From contig JADWOT020000005.1 of NCBI GenBank assembly GCA_036345935.2, positions 1,488,001 to 1,552,000 on the forward strand: a stretch of 64,000 bases of DNA. The letters run 5' to 3'. The stretch comes from Taenia hydatigena. Lineage: Eukaryota; Platyhelminthes; Cestoda; Cyclophyllidea; Taeniidae. Each line of letters opens with the position of its first letter. Position 1 is the stretch's first letter. Shown here one piece after another: positions 1 to 12,547 of this stretch. Both the position numbers and the translations under genes were made by a program. The notes below the pieces were generated by a model. The model was given only the letters and a program-made list of their open reading frames with translations. It searched no databases and had not been told where the DNA came from.

Positions 1-52
1 ACCGTATTTAGCCAGCAGATAAGTTTGCAAAAAATTTTTAGTACAAACTGCG

Positions 53-250
53 GTGCTTTTTTTGAACTACCGGTTCCGAGTAGAGTCACAGAGGTGGCCA
101 TATCGCCCTAGCTGCGTGGGCTGGTCTCCGGGCCATGCCAGCAGCTTATTGCCCTCTGATCGTTGAATATATATATATATATGTTCTACCCTAGTATTAT
201 TGCTTTCTTTTGCCTTCGAAGAAAGCCTCGAAACGCTACATATGCAAACA
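53..250 (+). repeat. Dispersed repeat R1, copy 1
   Basis: This block aligns in direct orientation with 52,757-52,950 at roughly 75% identity by eye. Shared anchors include TTTGAACTACCG, CCCTCTGATCG followed by an AT run, TTCTACCCTAGTATT and CTTTTGCCTTC. The copies are about 52.7 kb apart and are not related by the palindrome, so this is an old interspersed repeat. I do not recognise the family. No terminal repeats or coding capacity are evident. Confidence 0.6.
167..182. repeat. (AT)n microsatellite inside R1
   Basis: Sixteen bases of alternating A and T. The second R1 copy has an interrupted AT tract at the same place, so the tract was probably part of the ancestral repeat. Confidence 0.85.
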
Positions 251-1487
251 AAGCATTGCAACATAACTATTACACTGTGCTATTATGGAGATGCCTAGGA
301 ATAACCAACATTCTCATAGCAAGGTTGGCAGAAGGGAAGCAAAGTAAAAGGGTGAAATCATCTGCATTAATATTTATATGATAGTACGTTGTCGTATATC
401 ATTATGCTGGTGTATTGGTTTCTTCGTTACTTTTGTTAACCTCTGGTATTCGGCTGCAGATACCAATGAATGTGCATGGGAGGCAAAGAAATGTTTGACG
501 CAAAAAAATACTATTCAATAACATGTACTTAGGAAAATTATTTTTAGGGTAATTAGGATGCACCATTCAGTATTGTGGTTAAGTTCGTTTTGTATTTTAT
601 TCCAACGTATCTTCCCAAACAAGGTGCTTTAGGTTGCAGCAAGAAAAACTATTTAAGGCTAAAAAACTAAGTTTCATGCAATAGACCTGTCCTTTGACCT
701 TTTCTTTAGGATTAACATTTTTAAACCGAAAAAGTGCTGCTAGTTTTACAGGTTTCAAGTTCACTGTCTTTAGTGCATTGCCTGCCGGTACGGTGGACGT
801 GGGGAGTTATAATGACGGTTGGGTTTCGTTCAGATAAGCCCTAATTGTCAAAAGGAGCTAAACTGCCTAAGGGGTAACCTAGTAACAAGTAATTTGAAGT
901 TGGGTTTTGTTAGTTCTCCCTACCTTCCTCAGGTAAGAATGGTATCTGGTCTGTGAGTCGTTTTGATGTTTTCGTTTCCCAGTAGGCTCTGTGTACGTGT
1001 TACGCTAAAAAATCCGCTCTTGCTCCTTTCTTGGCCCGAATAAAATTGCGTTGTTACTGTTGTGCTGCCAAAGTTTCTGCAGTTTCTATTTTGGTATAGC
1101 GACCCGTGCTTATTGGACACGGGAAGAGATTTGAGCATGCTCCCGTTCATTGGTGAGCTGCGTCATGTCTTCCGCTACCTCAGCAGATGCAACCCAAACA
1201 AATTCAAGTCGGGGTGGTAAAGATGTTATTGCGAAGGAGTCGTTTGTATGCAGCCTACGCCGCCTTCAGATCAGGTGTCGATCTGTCCATTTAATAGGTA
1301 GGGTTGTCGTAGGACTTCACTATATTGGCGATTGCTTCTCTACATTTCCTTTGTTTTGACAGCTGTGAGTGTTTTTCGGGTTGGTGACTGTTGAAACTGG
1401 AACTTCGAACTGTGACACTTAAAATGGAAACGAACAACCACGTGAGGAGGTATACTAGCTCTATGATCTGCAACTTTTTCGAGGGAC

Positions 1488-1703
1488 ATGGACCTCGCCG
1501 AGATTCTACTGCTGATCAGGGCGTTTTATTGGTTGGCGGTCGCTGACGAATCTTCACTGAGACTGCTGGGGCTGCAAAGTGCGCTGCGATACTTTGATTC
1601 CTGCGTTCGTGACGTGGTAGACAGAAAGGACCAAATGTTAGTGCAAATGAAGGACTTGGATGCGTGGAGGAAGAGACTTACTAATTTGCAAGCCCTCATA
1701 AGG
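1488..1703 (+). CDS. Possible protein-coding exon, unidentified
   Basis: A 72-codon open stretch begins at ATG 1,488 and runs into a good 5' splice site (AGG|GTGAGT, GT at 1,704-1,705). The encoded peptide is leucine-rich at its start (MDLAEILLLIRAFYWL) and becomes charged and helix-like further on (residues about 40-72, with DRKDQMLVQMKDLDAWRKR), which would fit a coiled-coil or helical protein. Upstream in the same frame there is a stop within about 30 bases, so this would be a first coding exon or would need an acceptor near 1,480. No family recognised. The splice site and composition are the only support. Confidence 0.3.
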
Positions 1704-4439
1704 GTGAGTTGGCTGGCATTGGAAAGCCCCCAAATCATATGCAATTCGTTTGTCATCTATCTACTATAGTGAAATGTGCATCCCCACCGTACAGTGTAGC
1801 CTTTTTTATCTGGCGCAGATGCTGTCAAGTGGATTGGAATCGCATGATGGGAATTCCTCTTTGATGGCTAGAGACTGTGTTGCTCTTTACTTTTCTGTTT
1901 TCTATGTGGTCCCCTTGTTCATGTGGACCTTGAACGAATGTCGTTCTACTGCTGCCACTGTTGGTGCTAGTTGTTTAGGTGCGTCATATGTACGTCAGGT
2001 TTCGGCAGGACTGATTTTGTGGTCATTATCATCCGATCATGCCATTGTCTGATTTTACGCATTTGTGTCACAGACCATGCCTCCTGTTTTCATTGTCCGT
2101 TTAAAGGAGTAACTGGCTTCCCTTAGTCTGTTACTTGCATAATTGTTCTAGCCTAACTGAAAAGGGTGATGTATGGCGGGGTTTGGTGTGTGTGCATGTG
2201 TTCTTAAGCAATTATGATCACGACCAGTTGGCAGAGTGTTTGTGTCAGTATTCTGGAGCTACTGTTACCGAATTAAGCTTACTGCGTGTTGGTAAGCAAG
2301 GGACAGTAATCTGCGCCATAACATGCATAAATATCAGCGGTGAAGCATAAATCTTATCCTTCCCAAGTTGGAAATGTAGTGCATACACAATGCATGGTGC
2401 ATTAAATAAGCATATTCAAGTAGAACTTTTGAGTAGAAAGATTACTCCTGCTTTACTTCTTATTGTTCTGCGTTTTCGAAGGAAGCCTTCTTAAAATTTA
2501 CACGCTATTTGTGGCATACATAGGTTTTGAGGACTATCAAGCGAATTTGTTGGTTGTTTCTGCTAATATCATCTTGTTTATCAACGAGCAAACAATCAGG
2601 AAATGGGGCGAGAATTTGGGTGGAAGTGACTTGAGTCAGAATCACTTTGCACTTGTCGTGGGTTCGCGTTTTCGTTGTTGTCTTCTTGCAGCCGAATAGG
2701 ATTTCCATGCTGTTTTTCAATGAACTGCCGAGGCACGCTACTCCGTACCGTTTTTGTAATGGATAATCGTGCTTTATTCTATTTATACCTATTCCAGGTT
2801 TACATTAAGGATATGGAAAATCGTCGGAACCAATGTTAGTGCCACTGGTGTCTCACGTAGTAGTCCGTGTTTTACGTGTGCCCAGTGCTTTAAGGTGTAA
2901 GTGTATGTGTTCTGCGGAATGAACCAAAGTTATGCAAATACCTTTGCAGCCTGCGTAGAATGTGATGACGCTGAAAAGAATTTGTTGTTAAAGCGGACGA
3001 ACTGTCCCGTTACTTCCTTTTGTTCTCCAACCACCGTCGAGATGTATTTGTCAATCTCTCATTGACTGTATTCTGGGTGCACAAAATCATTCAAACTGCA
3101 ATGATTTGCATTGCCTGTACAACTTGATTCCGTTGTTGAAAACATTTAATCTATCTGTTTTCCTATTTCTTAAGCATTTTCAGGGTGACAGTAGTGATTC
3201 AGATCACTGTAACGACCGTGGACGTCGAGAGGATGGAGAGAGGTAGTGTGGGAAAAAGAGGAGGTGGCAGAAGTTCAGCTGGGGCATTATCATCGGAGAG
3301 GGTGGGAGCGGTGTTTAAAACGGATGCTCTGCTACGGACACTACCACAGCCACCCTAAGGCTTAATTCGTACGAAATTACACAGAACTACTAGGGAGGGT
3401 TGGAGACCTCCTGTCAGTGCTTTCTGACGCTCAGAGCTGCAGGTCTCGCTGGACTCACTGCCGTGCCTTTGACGACAAGGCCCGGTGGGGTGCCCTCTTC
3501 CCCCTTTTGGCTTGCATATAGATGCGTTTGTGTGATTTGTCTGCGATTTTTCGGGTTAGACTTTCTTTGCCTGAGTCTTGGTTTCTTTGCAGTCGGTGGG
3601 GAAGGAAATGGAACCGTTGGGTGGGTGTTGGGAAGCTTGAGAGTGTTTGGTTATTTCTCAACATGAAATTGGTAATGACCAGTGTAAAATGGACATCTGA
3701 AGGATCAACCTTGGTAGGTTTTAATTCTCTACCATCGTTGAACTATGCGTATGCATTGATTTGGTGGGGTAAAAGTTCGCCTAACAAAGAAGTGAGTACA
3801 CGGGAATCCCATGTATGCCATTGGTTTGAGATGCTGATAACGAGCCCTTCTGTTCATAAAATTAAACTTATTGCATTCATTTTCCGTGCCGCGGTCGTTT
3901 CTAGTCCGCATGACCACCTGTGATGGTTGGTTTATGAGAACGAACTCCTCAAATGAGGGCTAGTAGAGGTCGAGGACGTTGTTCGAACCATGATGGGCAC
4001 CTTACGCTGAGATTCTTTATATTTTAGGATTACCTTTAATGCTTCACGTTTTGACGTCTACAGTGTGTGCCATGGAAGTGCTAGCGTCACCTGTGCTGCT
4101 TACCTGGGCCCTTCTTATACCTATATAATATCCCCAAATGTAGTTTTGGTCCAGACTTGGCCGAAGGATGAGGTTTCTTTGCATTGGGTTCTGCCTAGGT
4201 GGAGTGACTCATGGAATGAGGTGTGAATGTGATCCCGATGAGGGGGTTTACGACTATCTGGGCGCGCCTAGTTTTCTCGTGAGCCATTTGAAACAAATTT
4301 CAGGATAATGAACGTGGAAATCTACGTACAGAGAGTTTAGAACTGAAGACCTGTCAGATTAAAAAATCACTAAAAATGCAATCATGTGGTATGGATGGTC
4401 GATCGACTTTTTCATACTTTAGGGTTTCATTGCAAGGGG

Positions 4440-5210
4440 TCGCTTGATTGTTCACTTGGTATGGTTACAACGTCGTGGCGTCAAGTGGTGCTGATGAGGG
4501 CACTACAATGGATGCGTAATATTGGAGAGTAATACTGCAGATGGGCTGGTTAGCAAATCACATGAGCTCCTAGACAATGGGAGGAGGTCATTAGTAATAA
4601 AATGAAAGTGATGTACGCGCTAATGCTTCTGCCGCGTCTCCACGATTGGAGCAGCGAAATGTGTGAGATGGTGGGGGTAGAGAGGGCAAGGCAGTGAGGA
4701 GCTGCGTGAGGAAAGCTAAGATTGTGGTGGATGCTACTAATTAATTCTGACCTTTCAGCACTTATGAAAGCACACTTCGGCAAGTTCGACAGCGTAAGTG
4801 TAATTTTAGCGAGCGATACTACTGGTGGACTGCTTAGTAGAGACTCAATGGTAATAAGGGGATGATGCAGAGGATCATGTGTGGGCAACCTGATGCGATG
4901 GGGAATGGGTAGGTACCTCTGTCGAGCCTTGACGCTTTAGGCAAGGGCGTAAAGGCGATGGCGTGAAGGAGTGTGGCGGGGAGGGGTAGCGTGAAAGATG
5001 TTGAGTTTACACAAATTTGTATGGTCTGCATCGATGCAGCTTGGACTGTGCCTACGAGCTGTTGGTGTTTGACTGGTCTTACAAGGACCCTAGTGGAAGG
5101 CAAAGGCAAGTATGGAGGTAGAAAGCGTCACTTTAGCGTAGGCTGACAACACGGCAATTTTCTGGGCTGGGTATGCTACGCTGGGCTAAGCTAAGGCAAG
5201 CTAAGGAGGC
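4440..5210 (-). repeat. Dispersed repeat R2, diverged copy 1
   Basis: The reverse complement of this block is co-linear with 62,150-62,800, with scattered indels and perhaps 60-70% identity. Anchors include GACCAGTCAAAC (near 5,070 and 62,410), ACCCATTC, CATCCCCTT and GCCCATCTGCAGTATTACTCTCC (reverse strand). The part at 4,460-4,560 also matches 6,395-6,500 directly (GTGGCGTCAAGTGG, ACTGATGAG, GATGGGCTNNTTAGC). Open frames here on the minus strand are not conserved in the other copies and are probably not genes. Confidence 0.6.
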
Positions 5211-5259
5211 ATAAAACCACTAAGACCAGATTCGCTCAGAGGACGTGAGGAGGGCAATA

Positions 5260-5292
5260 GCGAGATTCAAACTTGCAAGCTTGACATCTCGC
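5260..5292. other. Near-palindromic hairpin sequence
   Basis: A 33-base stretch opens with GCGAGAT and closes with ATCTCGC, with an inner near-palindrome (TCAAACTTGCAAGCTTGA) offset by one bulged base. It can fold into a long stem. Its partner copy is at 63,948-63,980. No poly-T or RNA-gene promoter was recognised nearby. Confidence 0.5.
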
Positions 5293-6394
5293 CATTCTGC
5301 ATAAATGAAGAGAAGCACGACGATTTGAAGGCAGTGAGATGGTAGAGCTGGACCCCAAATGACCAATTTAGGAGCACTTCGTCAAATGAAAATCCGGGCG
5401 AACGAATTAATGCATTTTAAAGCGAGATGTTCAAAACCGACAGCATTATTCGTATAAGATGGATGCGGCGTGGAAAAAGGGGGAATGGATGAGAGATAAA
5501 TGTACAGATGGCTGGTTTAATAAAATCTTTGTATCAAATTTGTGCAATTCTGGACAGTTTTAGGCGAGAAAATTAACGAAAATTTGTCAGTTTCAGTTGA
5601 ACTAGTAGTTTTGCCTTCATTTTAGTAATATCTAGGCAGCGTCTTTTTTGGGTCTCTATGGCATGGTAAATGAACGAGTGATTACTCAAAGCCTCTTTCA
5701 TAGGAAACGCGTTAAAATTAAGCCATGCAAAGATGTCGTTTGTTATGTCACGATAAAGGCGACAGAGAGTCAGGCAAGAGTTGCAATTGAAACTCATCAT
5801 AAGCACAACACCCTTAGACCCGAAGCACTTGTAAGCTTACATTTTTTCCTAGCCTAATGGTACTTATTTTCCAAATTTATTAGCTGCATGAATTTGATTG
5901 ACAACCGACACAAGCCTTCCCTCTCGGTGCGAATTCAGGGCATGGCAAAACAAAGTGAAAATGTTCTGGTTCTGCCTTGGTTTAGTATGACAAATAACAA
6001 CGCACTAATCAGTATTTCTTGCCTGGGAAGATCGACGATTCACCACTAAGAGAGGTACTACAGGAGACTGAGGCTTGTTTCGAGTGCTCACTTAGCTAAC
6101 GGGACCCTTAGTCTCACCGGTCTCGTCAGCCACTTCGTGGCGTCATCTTCCATGCGCACCGATTCGTTAAATGATCAAACCTATTGCCAATGCGATGATT
6201 TCACTCCGAATTTCCAATCAAAGAAAAAATAACAAATGCTAACGAAACAGAAAAGTGTGCTGAAAAGGCCTGCATTGAAGAGATTTTAGAGGCAGAAAAC
6301 TTCTTAACAGTGTGCTCGTGTAATCTGGATAATTGATCAACTTCCTTATTTTTTACCGATCCTCAAACGATTTTGTTTGACTGCTCGTCTAGTA

Positions 6395-6561
6395 GTGTTC
6401 ACACGGTGCGGCGTCAAGTGGCACTGATGAGTGCACTCGACGGCTCAGATGTGCTTTTGGAGAACAATATTGCCGATGGGCTAATTAGCAAAAAAATGAT
6501 CCGTTACAGATGAAGAGATGCTTGATAGTAGGAAGGGGATATCAAAACTAATGCTGTGTAG
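6395..6561 (+). repeat. Repeat R2, truncated copy 2
   Basis: This is the left-arm version of 62,628-62,800. It matches 4,466-4,570 in the same orientation through GCGTCAAGTGG, CTGATGAG, a GGAGAACAATATTG-like segment and GATGGGCTAATTAGC. On the right arm, R2 continues outward from this block; here it is cut off by the junction at 6,562-6,564. Confidence 0.55.
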
Positions 6562-6564
6562 CCA
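6562..6564. other. Junction where the left arm lacks 14,755 bp
   Basis: Read on the reverse strand, the left sequence passes directly from the equivalent of right 47,872 to right 62,628. The two right-arm edges share only the trinucleotide TGG (47,870-47,872 and 62,625-62,627), which is present once here. There is no target-site duplication and no terminal inverted repeat on the extra segment, so a microhomology deletion in the left arm fits better than a transposon insertion in the right. Confidence 0.75.
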
Positions 6565-6735
6565 CATCCACGTCCACATCCACCTTGTCTATCGCCTCTT
6601 GGGTTGCTGCCCTTTCGCTCGCCAGCAGTGGTTCCATTGTGGTTAGCGATGCCGACTTGAGCGAACAGCATCCCTCACTCCACCCGCTCATCCATATCCG
6701 ACCACTGGTAAAGCAGTGAACGGCACGATGACACC

Positions 6736-7256
6736 ACTCATGATTCGTTGCGTAAAAGAAAAACCATAACTTTAAGGGAAAGAACCCAACAGAAAGAGTC
6801 TTCTTAACAATAAATTATGGCAAATTGGGAGTGTTGCTTTTATGCCTTTCAACACTGAGCACTTCCTAACATCATTTCTTCCCAAAAAGCACTAGAAATT
6901 GCAGCAGTATTCAGACTAAAATTGTGTGTTAAGCCGTAACGAAATGCCCTCCCGTCGATTGACCTTCAGTGAAGTGTCTCCCCTAATCAACATATCCACC
7001 AGACAGATGTACACAGCCGAAAGTGCCTATTCGCTAAAAGCGCGAAATGCCTTCCCTCACTCTACCCGTGCCGCTCCAATCTTTCGTCCTTTATTCGCTC
7101 ATGCTGCAACCAGTTCTCGGTAGTCAATTCGCATGGTGCTTAATTTCTTCCTTTCGTCTAAAATACCACAGTCTTATGCTCGTAGTTGAATTGCCTGTAG
7201 TCTGATATGGGCAAGCGATTTGCCTAACGTAGAAATGCATTGCTCACTCCACGTGT
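6736..7256 (-). repeat. Repeat module M, copy B
   Basis: The reverse complement of this block aligns at roughly 70-75% with the sequence just downstream of the HSP70 pseudogene (about 13,325-13,800; fully preserved at 40,505-41,040 on the right). Shared anchors are AAATCGCTTGCCCATAT, ATTTTAGACGAAAGGAAGAA, GTGAGGGAAGGCATTTCGCG and ACAATTTTAGTCTGAATA. Copies A and B lie in opposite orientation within the same arm, about 6.5 kb apart. Function unknown; short frames in it are not conserved between copies. Confidence 0.7.
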
Positions 7257-10200
7257 GAATCGTTTTGTTGTTTGTTTGATTCTCGCCATTGGCTGCGATC
7301 ACTTTGTAAACCATATTGCCTTCGCCGGATGGGCCTAACCTGGGTGCATGTCGACAGCCCAGCCCGAGCATAATGTCTTCCTTTGTCTTCAAGGAAGTCT
7401 CTAGATGCTATATTTTAAGCATTGATAAAAGCATCACATTCCAATGGATTTTTGCACTGATTTTCACCGCTTGTGAAAACCTTAGCGGCGCGAGAGAAGT
7501 GCATATTCTACAGATGGGAGGGCTGCTGACGCTCAGCGTCAGAAGGAGTATATATACTTTCTGCCTTGGGCAACTACTCCAGTCCCACATTGTAATCAGG
7601 AGCAGAAGCGACTCCAGCCTCAAGTTGTCTGGAAGGTTTTCCCTCCCAAGCATTCCTACCGCACCCACGTGAAGATGTGGATTAACTGAACTGACAGCTT
7701 CTGCTCCACTCTCCTACCAGCTAAATGAAATCGAAGTGAATATGACCGAGCGACTCTGTGGTGAGAATCACGCGGCAAGGTAGTGTGTGCAATCTCGTTT
7801 TCCCCAGCATCAATCTGCTTTTGGGCCGATGTTCCAGCGTCTAGCTATGGACACGTGTGATGGCCACCTGAATCTCCTTCCATTGAATGCACTTCCAAAC
7901 GCCATGAAACTTCACATGCAGTGAAATTGCCAACACGCATCCTCACTTGCATACAATTTGGATGAATGGCACGATTGCATCTTGGGTGTCGTTTAAGCGT
8001 CAATTGTGTTGTGACGACTGACGTGGGCGGGTTTCCATGAATAACGCTGAAGGCGCCGCTCAAAAGACGAGAGTGACTATGAGATACACTGTGTTGTTTG
8101 CTTCATTCTCCTTTTCGGTCACAGTTACTTGTTTGACCATATTTTCTTCGTTGGGTGGACTGACCATTGGGCCATGCCATTGGTCTCACTCCCTTTTATC
8201 ACCATCTTACCTATAATGCAGTCTTCGCGCTTATGATCCTAATTTTTGTTTCGGCTTGAGTTCTGCCATAAACTGACTTCAACGTCCCTTACCATACGCG
8301 TTTGTTTGTAAATTCCCACATATGTGACACGTGTTTATTACAATCTCATGATAACTGAAGGTGTGTCATGTCTGTATTTTATAAGAGGAATATTATAACA
8401 GTAAAGCCAATAAATAATAATCTCCTTATTCTTAGACAAAAATCAAGCTGGTTTGAATAATTAGCCTCCACTGATGTGATTGTGTAAAGATCGCAATGCC
8501 TGAAGAATGCCACATTTTCCTGTCTCTTAGCCAACTTTTGGCTAAAAGCGCGTTAGACCGTGCTTTTGTGGCTCTTATCTTGAGTGCTGCACTTGTCTTT
8601 CATTGGTGGAAATTCGCCAAATCTCAAAGCCCTGTTCGCTAAATGTAGTCTTTCATTTCACCACGAACCCTAATCCCGGCTGAGCCCGTGTTCCTTCCCA
8701 CCTCTTCGTCGATCATCCCACATTAGTGCTTAGCGCGTAATCACTGCAGCTCTCCATGCGGTGCGCCAATTGATGAAGTGTGGCAAATGTGGATGGGATG
8801 TGATAACACTATTATGCAAAAATGTGTGATACGGCTCGGCTCGGTGCGACAGAGTGGGATGGGATAAGGCACAGTCTGGTGTAGTGCACTATCAATTCAT
8901 GCATTTTAATAAGAGCCGGATCATTCTACCCAAACAAATCAACGGCAGAGAAGATCTGGTGATGCACAAGCATGCTGGGTGGAGAAGACAGGCAAATAAG
9001 CAGCTGATGGGCTGAACTTGAGAGAAAACACTAATTTCATCAAAGAGGAGGATTGAATAGGCCTTGCAAATGTTCCGGTCCTAACACCTACTCTTAAAGC
9101 GTTTGCAACAACACAACGATGAGGAGATGTTCAATGCATGAACGGATTAGCTTAATGGGGTAGAAAAATCCAACCCCTGTTTAAGCCGGTAGTCCACATT
9201 ATGCTCGGGTGAGAAAAGATCGAGAAATTGTGCTTACATAGCACCAATAGCTCAAAATGTAAACATCTGCCAGTTGTTCAACAAACCCCTTCTCACATCC
9301 CCGCATCTACTCAGGCAGTCTCCACATTAGCAACAGTAATACGTCTATCCATTTGCAAAAATCAGTGGAGCATAAGGAATGCTGCCGCAGACACGGAGAG
9401 GACTAGCGCTGCCAATTCCGCCACCATGCAATGCCCTTTTGCTATTTGTCAAATGCCAGTGGCATGTTCAAAATAAGAAAGCGAAGGTGGCAAAGCCAGA
9501 AATGACGAAGCACACGCAAATGAAAATGGCCGTGGAACGCAATAAGGAAAACATGGATCACCGAGGTGTTCAACACTTCAACTGAGGCAACTCCAATGGC
9601 CGAGTAAGTAAAGCAAGGCTAAGTGAAGCGAGATGAAGGGAAAAAGGCACAGCAGCTCTACGCTTAGGAGATGTACAAAATCGGAGCATAACCTGCGTTT
9701 ATTTTCCGGCCCACTGACTCATAAACTCTTTTCTCACAGCCTGCATCTATGTCCGCATTCTTCTGCATAACCCTCAAATCCTTTCAGAGTAACATCCGCA
9801 TCTTACATAACTCTCAAAGGATCCATCTCCATTTGTTAGTTGTATTAAGGATGCTACCTTTATTGAATAATGCGGCCTACTCTACAACTTCGAAAGGGTG
9901 AGAAGGGCATTAGGATGGCAAACTAAATGGGATTGAGATGCGAGTCTAAATGCCCCTCAAAGTATGCCACCATTAGTTAGGCTTATTGGTTAAGGAAGAG
10001 AAGAACAGGTCAGGACAGAGCACACAAGTCCACCTGTAAATTAGTCTGTACATAGAATTTTCTTATCCCTGCAGATGGACGTGAGTGGTTGAGACTTAAT
10101 AGGTAATCAAGACTATGAGGCATGGAGGAAGGAAGAGGGGCTGGAAGATGAGTGGCCAAGATATTCTGCAAAGTGTACAACTACCAAGGAAACACCAACT

Positions 10201-12475
10201 TTGACTTTCACCACATTCGCTCTCACCCAATTATGCGTAAGCATCGCGAGGTGGACTCACACCTCAACTGACGGCAATCAAAGCACTGCAACATCTTTCA
10301 TGCTTTATTATCCTCCTTTCTCTTTATAACGCACCCACGTAAGTATCATAGCCTTCATATTCACCGAAATAAATTCTTCCCCATATCTTTGTTTTGGCAT
10401 GACCCAGAAGTTTGGGCTCGAAGGAAAGGAGGCATGCTGTGTTTCGAGTCTTTTTTTTTATGGTATGCGGAAGATGTGAGATAGGGAGATTCTTATGGAT
10501 CGCTACGTTTGTAAAAGCAGAGCTGGTTGAAGGAAGAGGAAGCTGATTGCTTTAAGCAATGAGTTAGTGGCCGTATAATGAGAGAAATTCGAACAGAAGC
10601 CGTGGATGAGTCCTTATTCCCAGCCTCCACATTTACAAAATATGCATAAACACTAAGTCAAATCCACTGCCCTGACGCTGTATTAAACTTGTCCACTTTA
10701 CTGCAATGTTTACCTCCTCCTTAAAGCAAAACCTTAAAAATAGCTTTGATCATTGCGATTGCAATGAATGCGTAGGAATTTGTTAAACAGACGGTCTACA
10801 CTCACAAAGGAATGCGCAGCTATTCGCACTTTAGATAAGAATGAATTTGTTAGATGCAACGCAAGGCCTAATGCAATTGATTTCTTGTGGGCAAACCAAT
10901 TACGCCAACCATTTGCCACTTATTGCTCCACACGACAGCTTCAAATGCCTACGACGCTGAATGGAATTGTTACTGACAAGGATTATACGATGAACGCATC
11001 CCTTCACTCCTATAATTCGAAATCCCCACACATAGCAGGGAATGCAGTTGAATAACGTGTGTTTGGCGGCCTTGTGGTTCTTTTGGAAATTGACAACTTT
11101 GTGTGGCAATGTCTTCTTGAAGCTGTTCTTCTGTCTACGCATTTACCAAACTATGTGCCCATCTACTCATTAAATAAGCTCGCATTTGGATTAGTGGCAC
11201 CCCTAAGCAGGTATTTATTGTGAATTAGAAGAGATGTAAGGCCCAAGTAAGGGTGTTACCTTTGATGCGTCAGTGTTTGGCTTTGATTTCACCGACCGAG
11301 CTTGATGGTGCGCTGTGATGAAAAGGGGAGAATGAAAAGCACAGTTGGCATTGGTAGAGTGAGTTTGTCAGACGAGGGCAAACGGCTGTATAGCTGTCAG
11401 CGTGAGCAAGCAATGAGCTGTAGTCTTTTTATTTAGTCAGGAACACATATTAAATTCATCCGTTCATATAATTTAACCTAACCGAAGATTTTGTGGAGGA
11501 CAATAGCAGATGGGCTAAAGCTAGCCCTCTTGCCCTGCTGATGGTCGTCCACTTTGCATGCAATCGTGTAATGACGCTGTATGCATAGTTGGATGTGTAT
11601 GTATTTACTCATATAGAACACAAATCGACAATAGTACAAAACTAAAATCCCATTGCTCTTAGACTTGCATTGAAGGCACCTACACCCCTACGCTTACCCA
11701 TTGCAAAGAATATTCTCATTACGATGGCTTTTATCAACGTGTGAGGAGGCGTCGAATGAGTGCGTTAATGTATCGTCATTAGAGACTGCTCAAAACATGA
11801 ACCAGTCTTACAAAATAAGATCATCATTGAAGAAGAAACCACTCAAAGTCAGCTCTTTGATGTTTACTATTGAAAAGGGGTGTTTTTCATTTGGAGTTGC
11901 AAAAAAGCGTCATTTTGGAGGAAAGGCACTTAATTTGAAAGTTACGCGAATCAAACGGAGGAGCAAATTGGGAAGGTAGTGGGGAGTACTAATCATGTAA
12001 AATGAAGTAAAGCAGAGGACCAATGGTGGCACGGAGAGCTTGTAGTTTTTTGTGAAACTGCTTCTAACGCCATACAATCACAGGATGGGCACTGCACAAG
12101 CCTTGTCCGTTCTGTTTCCCTGCTTAACTGCTTCTTGCTGGAGGGAGTCGGGGCCGCATGGAGGACTATAGCATTTAAAGTGAACATCCTAAACGTTTGC
12201 ATGGAACCCCATGGACATTAAAAGACCACCAAAGATGAGTCAATAAGTGCGTGCTTCGGCACTGCTTCACCTCCAACACCACAACATCAATACTGAGCTG
12301 CTCACTTACAGACGTATTCTCACCAGAGCCGACATTGCGCGTCCTCACTTTCGTACGTGTAGATGCCACCGATTAAAGGCAGCATTTAATGGCAATATCT
12401 GGTTGGCTACGAGCGTCTCAGTAGCCAATGCACATCATGAAGACATACAGAGTCATCAACAGCACTTGATATAAA
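7257..12475. other. No recognisable gene; short overlapping open frames only
   Basis: The stretch includes overlapping frames on both strands at 7,316-7,672 (118 codons plus, 86 codons minus), 9,228-9,585, 10,768-11,142 and 11,701-11,979. All are present on the right arm with few changes, but arm identity is so high that this says nothing about selection. None resembles a known family. A motif related to R2 (GGACAATAGCAGATGGGCT) occurs near 11,500, and an 8-bp hairpin lies at 8,527-8,545. Confidence 0.6.
8527..8545. other. Short perfect hairpin
   Basis: TTAGCCAA and TTGGCTAA flank a 3-base loop, giving an 8-bp perfect stem. It is preserved on the right arm. No role can be inferred. Confidence 0.5.
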
Positions 12476-12547
12476 GTGTTGCGTGACGGTGAGGGTCATA
12501 CCTATCAGATCATACAAACGGACAATCACGTGTTCCGCAAAAGCACG

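Larger units (their letters stand above)
1..5239. other. Outer left flank, outside the palindrome portion visible here
   Basis: No part of this stretch has a near-identical inverted partner inside the window. The arm homology reaches the last base of the window (64,000 pairs with 5,240), so the partner, if any, lies beyond it. Only short open frames are present and none resembles a protein family I know. It holds a copy of dispersed repeat R1 near its start, one plausible exon near 1.5 kb and a copy of repeat R2 at its inner end. The remainder (about 250-1,480, 1,710-4,430) shows nothing I can name. Confidence 0.7.

Noticed and set aside
7316..7672. 118-codon plus-strand frame overlapping an 86-codon minus-strand frame.
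   Set aside because: No ATG-supported family match on either strand. Conservation between arms is uninformative at this identity.
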